Below, in pieces: positions 57,486 through 64,000 of a stretch of DNA of 64,000 bases. The notes beneath the pieces were generated by a model. That model searched no databases, was not told the origin of the DNA, and saw only the letters and a program-made list of their open reading frames with translations. Source of the DNA: Inia geoffrensis (Eukaryota; Chordata; Mammalia; Artiodactyla; Iniidae); contig CM070899.1 of the NCBI GenBank assembly GCA_036417435.1, positions 148,628,237 to 148,692,236 on the forward strand, given 5' to 3'. The stretch's first letter is position 1. Every line of letters starts with the position of its first letter. The translations under genes were made by a program, and so were the position numbers.

Positions 57486-58839
57486 TGTTTTCTATATTTT
57501 CTTTGAAGTTTTTGCCTCAAAGAGCCTGACCCCCTCTAAATTGGATAATTTCCCATTTCTGACACTCCTCTCTTTGCCTAACTCTCCATTTTCTTCTTTT
57601 CTTTTCTCTTTCCCTTCCTCTTTTTCCCCTTTGCCTTCCCTTTCTCCATCTCCACATCCTATATTCTCTTTATTCCATCTGGGATTTATGTTGAGTTACC
57701 ATGTGAGGTAAAAATGCAAGTTAGGTCTTCAAATTGTTAAATGATTACTCCTATACTACTTATTAAATAATCTAGCATTTTGTCAATTATTTATAATGCC
57801 ATCTTTATCATATGGGAAATAGTCATACTCGGATGTGTATTTTATTTAATTGTTGTTATTATTGTAGTTGTTTGTACTGTTGTTGTTGTTATAGCAATAC
57901 CACATAGTTTAAAATGTTTTAGTTCCATAATGTTTTATTATCTGAGAATGTAAATACTTTTTCACAACTATCGAAACAAATTGACGGTAATGATTATATG
58001 CTCTGCTATATAGACTTTTTCTTGTGTTAGCCTTTCCCCCTTTTTGCTTTACACCAGTTTTCAAATAATGTGTTGTTCCCTAGCACTCCAAAATAATCAC
58101 TGGGAGTATTTTATTTTTGTTTTTGTTTTTCTGTATCATCGTAAACTGACGGATTTAAACATATTGATGTGCCCTAATTAACCATCTTTGGTCAGTGGAA
58201 ACTATGTTTTCCGATGGATCATTTTCAATCAAACACTAACAATCTTTGGTAACTTTCATACTTTCTATGATCCAGACTCATTTTCCACATTTCCTACCCC
58301 AAATCAGGAATCAACCATAACTTCAAGGATCACTGGTTAATTTTGTGGTTAAGCAGTTCAAGATCTGAGTGTTGAAGATGCTCATTGCTATTGCTTTGGT
58401 CACAGTTTCTAGGTTTTATTCATTGAACAAAAAAACTATATTATGAGTCCATGCTGATATTTCCATTCCAATGAAGGATTATAGTCTTTGGCATATATTA
58501 TTTGATTTATCCTTTGATGCTAAAATTCTTTATTAACATAATCATTTACTTGCTACATACACACATACTCACAACTGATTATAATAAGTTAAGATGTGTG
58601 CATTTTTTGTTTTACCTCTTTTATCTTTAGCATATAATCCATTAAGGGTGTACAGTGAAATGACGGTGTTTTAAAGTCATTTGAAAAATCTTATCTCTGT
58701 ATTGTTATTCCAATCACTCAATTCAAAGATTTATATGTAAATTTTACATTTAATAGTTAGCAATTCCTTATGTAATTTTGTTCCAAAAATAATATGTATT
58801 TATATGGTGTTTATGTCACAACAAAACAAAGTGTATTAG
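57486..58839. other. Unassigned; pyrimidine-rich patch
   Basis: 57545-57680 is C/T-rich (TTTTCTCTTTCCCTTCCTCT). 57720-57970 has weak minus-strand L1 character. Nothing else is recognised. Confidence 0.4.
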
Positions 58840-60885
58840 AGAAGTCTAACTTCTACCCCTGTTTCTGCCTCCCCCTATAGAATTTCACAATATACGGTTT
58901 TCCTTCCATTTTTTCAATATAGGAGATTCTATCTATCAATCTTATCTATTCATAGATCTGTCCCCCTCTCTTTGTTAAATGCTGGTATAATTTGCAAAAC
59001 TTTCTCTTTCTTGCTTTTTTTTAACTTAACAATACACCCCAGTCTCGTAAAGTAGCATATAAATTTAAATTTTAATTATGTAGTAGTTCATTATGTATTC
59101 ATAATTTATTTACCTAGTTCCCTTTGGATGGAAAAATGGGTCAGTCTTTTACTATGATAAATTGCTAAAATGAACCTTTGTGAATATGCCTTTTTGTATT
59201 TTTAGAATGTATCATTGTGATAAATTTCTAAAACAGAGATTGCTGGGTCAAAGAATATATGCATATATACTTTTGCTAGCTGTTACTAAATTGGTTATGC
59301 AGTTGTACCTTTCCACTGGTAAACCATGAGAGTGTCTATACCTTTGCCAGCTAAACAACAGGGTATTTTGTCAAACTTTTGGATTTTGTCAATTTGAAAG
59401 GTATTTCAGTATAGTTTTTAATTTTCATATTTCTTACTATGAGTGAGGCTGACATCTTTTCATTTGTTAAGGGCCATTTGCTTTTTAGTTTCTGTAAATT
59501 GATGTCTTTATGTATCTTGCCTGTTTGTGTATAGGGTTGTCTGTCTTGTTTTATTTTTTAGAGATTCTTTTATTATTAAGATTACTAATATTTTTGCTGT
59601 TATTTACAAGTAATTTGCAAACTGTTTTGGTACTTGAAAAATTATATTTTATATAATTTTATATATTTCATTTTAATTGATTCTAATATAAATATTTCTA
59701 TATAATAAAATATATATTATATATATAAAATTAAGTATAGACAGATAAATAAATAGGCAGACAGATTGATAGAGAGATTTCCCCCACGATTCTGGAATTT
59801 TGAATTATCGTTAGGTAAATTATCTCCATTTCCGCATTATTATATAATTGATTTACATTTTCTTCCACTATATGTAAGGCTTTATTTTTCATATTTAAAT
59901 CTCTGATTCATTTTGAATTTTCTTTTTGTATGTGGTATGAGGAATAAGCCAATTTTAAATTTTGTATCCATATATTGGATTTCCATTTATCAAGAAGTTT
60001 ATCTTTCCTCACTGCTATGAGATGCTATGATATTGTACATTAAATTTTCATATGAAAGTTATATTTCTGGTTCTGTTCACAATGTTTTAATTATAGAGTC
60101 TTTTGCTAGTTTTGATTTCTGTTCTTGCGAATTAACTTTACAATTACCTTGTCAGGCTCCAGAAAAAAATACAATTTTTTAAAAAAATTGAGATCCTATT
60201 TTATTTGTATATTAACTTATGGATTCTACTTTTTAATGATTTTGAATGTTCCTTCCAAGAACATGGTATGCCTTTCCATTTGTTCAAATCTACTTTTCTC
60301 TCTGTCAGGAGTGTTTTATAATTTTCCTCATATAATTTTTGCACATTTTTCTCAGTTTTTCTTTTGCTGTTATAAATAAAGTCTTCTCTTTTAAAATATC
60401 TTCCAGATAGCTTTGTTTGTATATTTGAAGTTTCTAGCTTTTATGTATAGATATCCACGCTGCATATTTAACTTTGCTTATTTTTGATAATAGGACTTGT
60501 ATGGATTTTTTTAGGCTTTCCAGATAACTAATCATTTTATTATCAAATAATTATAATTTTACTTCTTCCTTTTCAATTCTTAAGGCTCTCGCTGCATTCC
60601 TGTCTAATTCCATTGCTAATACCTCTCACACATGATGAATAGTGAGCATAATGGGCCCCTTTATCCTTTACCCTATGTTATTAAGTCTTAATTTTTCCCC
60701 ATTAAAAATAATGTAGGATTTGGGATCGGGGTAAATATATTTCATCCTGTTAAGGAACACAAAAATATTTTGTGTTTTTTTGAAACATGGATGATTTTGA
60801 CTGAAAAAATTTTTAAACATTTTGTCATATTCCCCCAAAAAATGTATTGAAACTGTCAATATATATAAATTTTAGGGAGGAGAGA
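58840..60885 (-). mobile_element. Old L1 ORF2 remnant
   Basis: Reverse old L1: GAGATTGCTGGGTCAAAGAA, CATGAGAGTGTCTATACCTT, TTTGCTGTTATTTACAAGTA, TCTCTGATTCATTTTGAATT, ACCTTGTCAGGCTCCAGAAA, TTAAGTCTTAATTTTTCCCC. Order agrees with reversed ORF2 from C-terminus toward RT. A/T expansions at 59640-59740. Confidence 0.7.
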
Positions 60886-60949
60886 GGCATGTTTATATCT
60901 CTCCATGTTCTTTAGTAGGGTCTTGTGGTTTTCTACATGTAAAGTAGGG

Positions 60950-61050
60950 TTCTTTATTTTGTTCACTGGTGCCCATCAAGGCCATTAATCCACGTCTGGC
61001 ACAGCACAGATGTTCAATAAATACTTGATAAAAGAAAATGAATAAGTAGA
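60950..61050 (+). repeat. L2 3' end fragment
   Basis: TTTATTTTGTTCACTGGTGC, CACAGATGTTCAATAAATACTTG then GAAAATGAATAAG matches the L2 3' terminus. Confidence 0.65.
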
Positions 61051-61184
61051 CACGTGTATTTCTTTTTGTATAATTATGAGCATTTACATTGCATTCTGCT
61101 TTTACTGAGAGATTTTTGTTATGCTTTTCACATTATTGCATATATATATGTATATATAAATACACACACAAGCTGTTGCTTTGT

Positions 61185-62690
61185 TAAAGGCATCTTTATT
61201 GAGGCATAATTCATATTCAATAAAAGTCATCTATGTAAATTGTACAATTCAATGCCTTTAGTGCATTTACAGAGTTGGGCAACCACCACCATGACCTAAG
61301 TTTGGAACATTTTCATCACCCGAAAAGGAAAACACATGCCCACTGGCAGCTACTCCCTGGTTGCCCCCCTAAAAACCAGTAATCTACTGTCTGTTTCTAT
61401 AGATTTGCCTATTCTAGACATTTCACATAAATGGAAGCATACAATACGTCGTCTTTTGTGACTGGCTTCTTTCACGTAGCATAAGATCTTCAAGGTCCAC
61501 CCGTGTCATCGTACCTATCAGTACTTAATTCCTTTTTTTTTTTTGAGAAATAATATTCTTTTGTATAGATATACCATCCTGATTTATCCATCCACCAGTT
61601 CATGAACATTTGGAGAGTTTTCAGGTTTTGATTATTATGAATAATGTTGCCAGAAACATTCATGTTCCAGTTTTTTTTTTTAGATATGTTTTCTATTCTC
61701 TTGGGTACATACCTACAAGTGGAATTGCTGAGTCATATAAGGTAGGTCTATATTTGACATTTAGAGGAACTGCCAAGCTATTGAACAAAGTGGCTGCACC
61801 ATTTTAGATTTCTACCAGCAATGTTTATACACCAGGGAAGCCCCAACTTTATTCTTTTGCATCTTAATATGCAGTTATCCTAGCACCATTAGTTGGAAAG
61901 ACTATTCTTTTCCCCCAAGAAATTGTCTCGGCACCCTTGTCAAAAGTCATTTGACGGGCTTCCGGGCGCAGTGGTTGAGGGTCTGCCTGACGATGCAGGG
62001 GACACAGGTTCGTGCCCCAGTCCAGGAAGATCCCACATGCCGCGGAGCGGCTGGGCCCGTGAGCCGTGGCCGCTGAGCCTGCGCGTCCAGAGCCTGTGCT
62101 CCGCAACGGGAGAGGCCACAAAAGTGAGAGGCCCGCGTACCACAAAAAACAAAAAAAAAAGTCATTTGACTATGAAGATAAGAGTTGCCTTCCAGGCTCT
62201 CAATACTATTCTTTTGATCTATATGTCTATCTTTGGGCCAGTATCACTTTGCCTTGTTTACTAAAGATGTGTAACAAATTTTGAAGTTGGGAGGTTTGAT
62301 AGCTCTAAATTTGTTCTTTTTAAAAATTGTTTTAGCTATTCTGGGTCCCTTGTATTTCCACAGCTTTTGCTCTTGAATATGGAGTTTGAAACCAGCCAAT
62401 ATTCCAAATTCTAACATTTGCTTTACTAGAATTTTTAGTTGTTTCATTTGGTTTTATCAAGAGATCAATTATGAAATGTCCCCTCTCTCTACTGCTTCTT
62501 ATAACTCTAATTTCTCCCTGTCATTTTCATCACTAAAATTTCAGATCAATGTTAAATAACAGTAGTGATTGAATGAATCCTGTAGCATTCCTGACTTCAA
62601 TGAGAATTATTTTAAAGGCTTACTGTTAATTATGATGTTGGCTATTAATTTTAGATAATGCTCTTGATCAAATTCTTCCTGGCTCATTAA
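61185..62690 (-). mobile_element. Old L1 (L1MB-like), 3' half
   Basis: Reverse 3' end (CATCTTTATTGAGGCATAAT, GGCAACCACCACCATGACCT, CCACCCGTGTCATCGTACCT), reversed ORF2 C-terminus (GGAATTGCTGAGTCATATAA), a junction near 61831-61845, then further ORF2 (ATGCAGTTATCCTAGCACCA, TCTTTGGGCCAGTATCACTT, GAATCCTGTAGCATTCCTGA). Interrupted by a SINE. No coding capacity. Confidence 0.85.
61956..62156 (+). mobile_element. CHR-2-type SINE with perfect TSD
   Basis: Plus-strand copy with Pol III promoter-like boxes (A-box region GTGGTTGAGGGTC, B-box-like ACAGGTTCGTGCCCC). The head is altered: GCTTCCGGGCGCAGTGG lacks bases usually present in CTTCCCTGGTGGCGCAG. TSD AAAAGTCATTTGAC (14 bp, perfect) at 61942-61955 and 62157-62170. 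Confidence 0.97.
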
Positions 62691-62799
62691 GACCTTTTGA
62701 TCAAGAATGAATACAGGTTTTCTCACATTTCTGAGTCTTAATTTTCCTATCTAAGGAATGAGGGAATTGAGGCCAGATTGGATCACAGAGTCCAGAGGA

Positions 62800-63020
62800 A
62801 TATTTTCTGGCTTTGGGGTTAGACAACTGGGTTTCTTTCCAGCTTTTCTAACCAGCTCTGGGATATTGGACCTGTTCATCATTATTTCCAAGCCTAAATT
62901 CCTCATCAATGATGAACTCTGTCTAATCATATGTACCTTGTAGACTTTAAGGGTTAGAGCTAATATATTAAGTAAAGAGCCTAACATCTAATAAACAATC
63001 AAGACACAGTAGCTTTTATT
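62800..63020 (+). repeat. MIR SINE
   Basis: CTGGCTTTGGGGTTAGACAA, CTTTTCTAACCAGCTCTGGG, CAAGCCTAAATTCCTCATCA, AGGGTTAGAGCTAATATATT, AAGAGCCTAACATCTAATAA in MIR order. Confidence 0.8.
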
Positions 63021-64000
63021 GGTTTTATGACCTACAAGTCCTTTCTAGCTCTAATGTACTATGGAGTATTCTGTACTTACCTTTTCACAACCTGGACTCA
63101 ACTACACCAGAAACTGGACTGCCAAGTAATTATACCTAACTTGAAAGGACTGAAGTTTTAAACTTAAGGTTGTTAAAGGACAGAATGAATTTTCCCAATT
63201 AGATCCCTGATGTTTTTCTTATGGTATATAGATCTGCCACATAGCAGTCAACATAAGGAAACACAACAGTGGAATTGAGGTACGGTTTTGTGTGTTAGTT
63301 GCACAAAGTAACATGAGTGTTAGTTGACTGTTTCACAGAGATTCAGACAGATCTTAGAGTTAGAAGGGCTATCAGCAGGCAACTAATTCAATCTCAGACA
63401 CAAAGCATCACTATTCACTCTGTGACTTCATTGTGACCCTGTTTATCATGCCATTTATCACAACTTTTCACCAGTGTTATCTTTTAAGGTAACTAATAAT
63501 CTTTTACCATGAATTTAGTGACTTAAGGTGCATGTCTCATGTCTCTCGAGTCAAGCGCCATGTGATAGTCAAACCAGTATTGAATTCTTAGTAAGTACAA
63601 TTAAGTGAATAAATAGATCTATAGTTGAAAGGATAAATGAATGGATGAACTAATAAGTTAATTAACAAATTAATCACCTACCTTTGTGCTTTTCCCATTC
63701 CATTTCCATTCATTAGGTTTAAACATATAGAAAAAAATAATTCATGTGCAATCATGTAAATAGGTAACCTAGGAATCACATTTCCCGCAAGACCTAATTC
63801 TATCACTGATATAATTTCTAAGTGCTCTCCATTAATTAATTAATTAGTTAATTAGTTTAGCTAAGGCAATCTGATTATGGTATGCTTGGAAGGGTGTCCA
63901 AAGATTGAAACACTATATACTTATATATATATGTATATGTGTGTGTGTGTGTATTTTTTAGGGTGAATTCCAGAATTGCTTTTCTGGAATTTGTAGCTTA
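63021..64000. other. Unassigned with simple repeats
   Basis: TTAA-type repeat at 63829-63858 and a TA/TG tract at 63918-63951. 63350-63400 weakly resembles the ancient repeat at 26206. No gene recognised up to the window end. Confidence 0.5.

Noticed and set aside
61956..62156. tRNA gene
   Set aside because: The A- and B-box-like elements belong to a tRNA-derived SINE; no cloverleaf with acceptor stem was found.
1..64000. A coordinated multi-gene system (operon, defence island, secretion or biosynthetic cluster)
   Set aside because: All recognisable coding sequence is retroelement derived and the genome is mammalian; nothing supports an undescribed multi-gene system.

Overview
The window is mammalian intergenic DNA, almost certainly from a cetacean (whale, dolphin or porpoise). 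Many copies of a short tRNA-derived SINE with an oligo(A) tail and a head reading CTTCCCTGGTGGCGCAGTGG (the CHR family shared by cetaceans, hippos and ruminants) are present. Several are nearly uniform, with perfect target-site duplications (TSDs), so they are recent. BovB/Bov-A (ruminant), PRE-1 (pig) and Alu elements were not seen. The rest is LINE-1, ancient L2/MIR, MaLR and ERV LTRs, and a MER5A-like DNA transposon. I recognise no host protein-coding exon, no RNA gene and nothing prokaryotic. The long open frames are L1 ORF1/ORF2 remnants, and no L1 copy is intact.

Layout: 1-3990, 3' two thirds of a fairly young L1 (ORF2 endonuclease, reverse transcriptase, C-terminal Cys region), frameshifted. 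4000-7600, a candidate retrosequence, a SINE, an L1 3' end, then a degraded class I endogenous retrovirus with env remnants, polypurine tract and 3' LTR. 7600-21400, sparse MIR/L2/LTR/old L1 fragments. 21400-25530, an old L1 with an LTR-like insert. 25600-33600, mostly unassigned sequence with MIR, L2 and SINEs, a perfect 21-bp hairpin and a small polyadenylated retroinsertion with a 17-bp TSD. 33690-38215, an old minus-strand L1 with its 5' UTR, split by a younger, internally inverted L1. 38200-47600, L1 fragments, MIR, two LTRs and an ancient minus-strand L1.

47780-54165, one near-complete L1 (ORF1 + ORF2) that looks like two L1s but is one element, interrupted first by a SINE and then by a short L1 that brought about 370 bp of foreign sequence with its own poly(A) tail (3' transduction). 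54170-64000, SINE, L2 with MER5A, old minus-strand L1s, MIR and simple repeats.

No genes work together here: the content is a layered record of retrotransposition. The most informative observations are the split L1 with the transduction, the inverted L1 whose insertion coincides with a missing 1.7 kb of its target, and several perfect short hairpins. For one hairpin, sister L1 copies show that ordinary sequence was replaced by a reverse-complement copy of its neighbour, the signature of short template switching during replication. Family names are from memory of consensus sequences, and unnamed stretches may hold decayed repeats I could not recognise.
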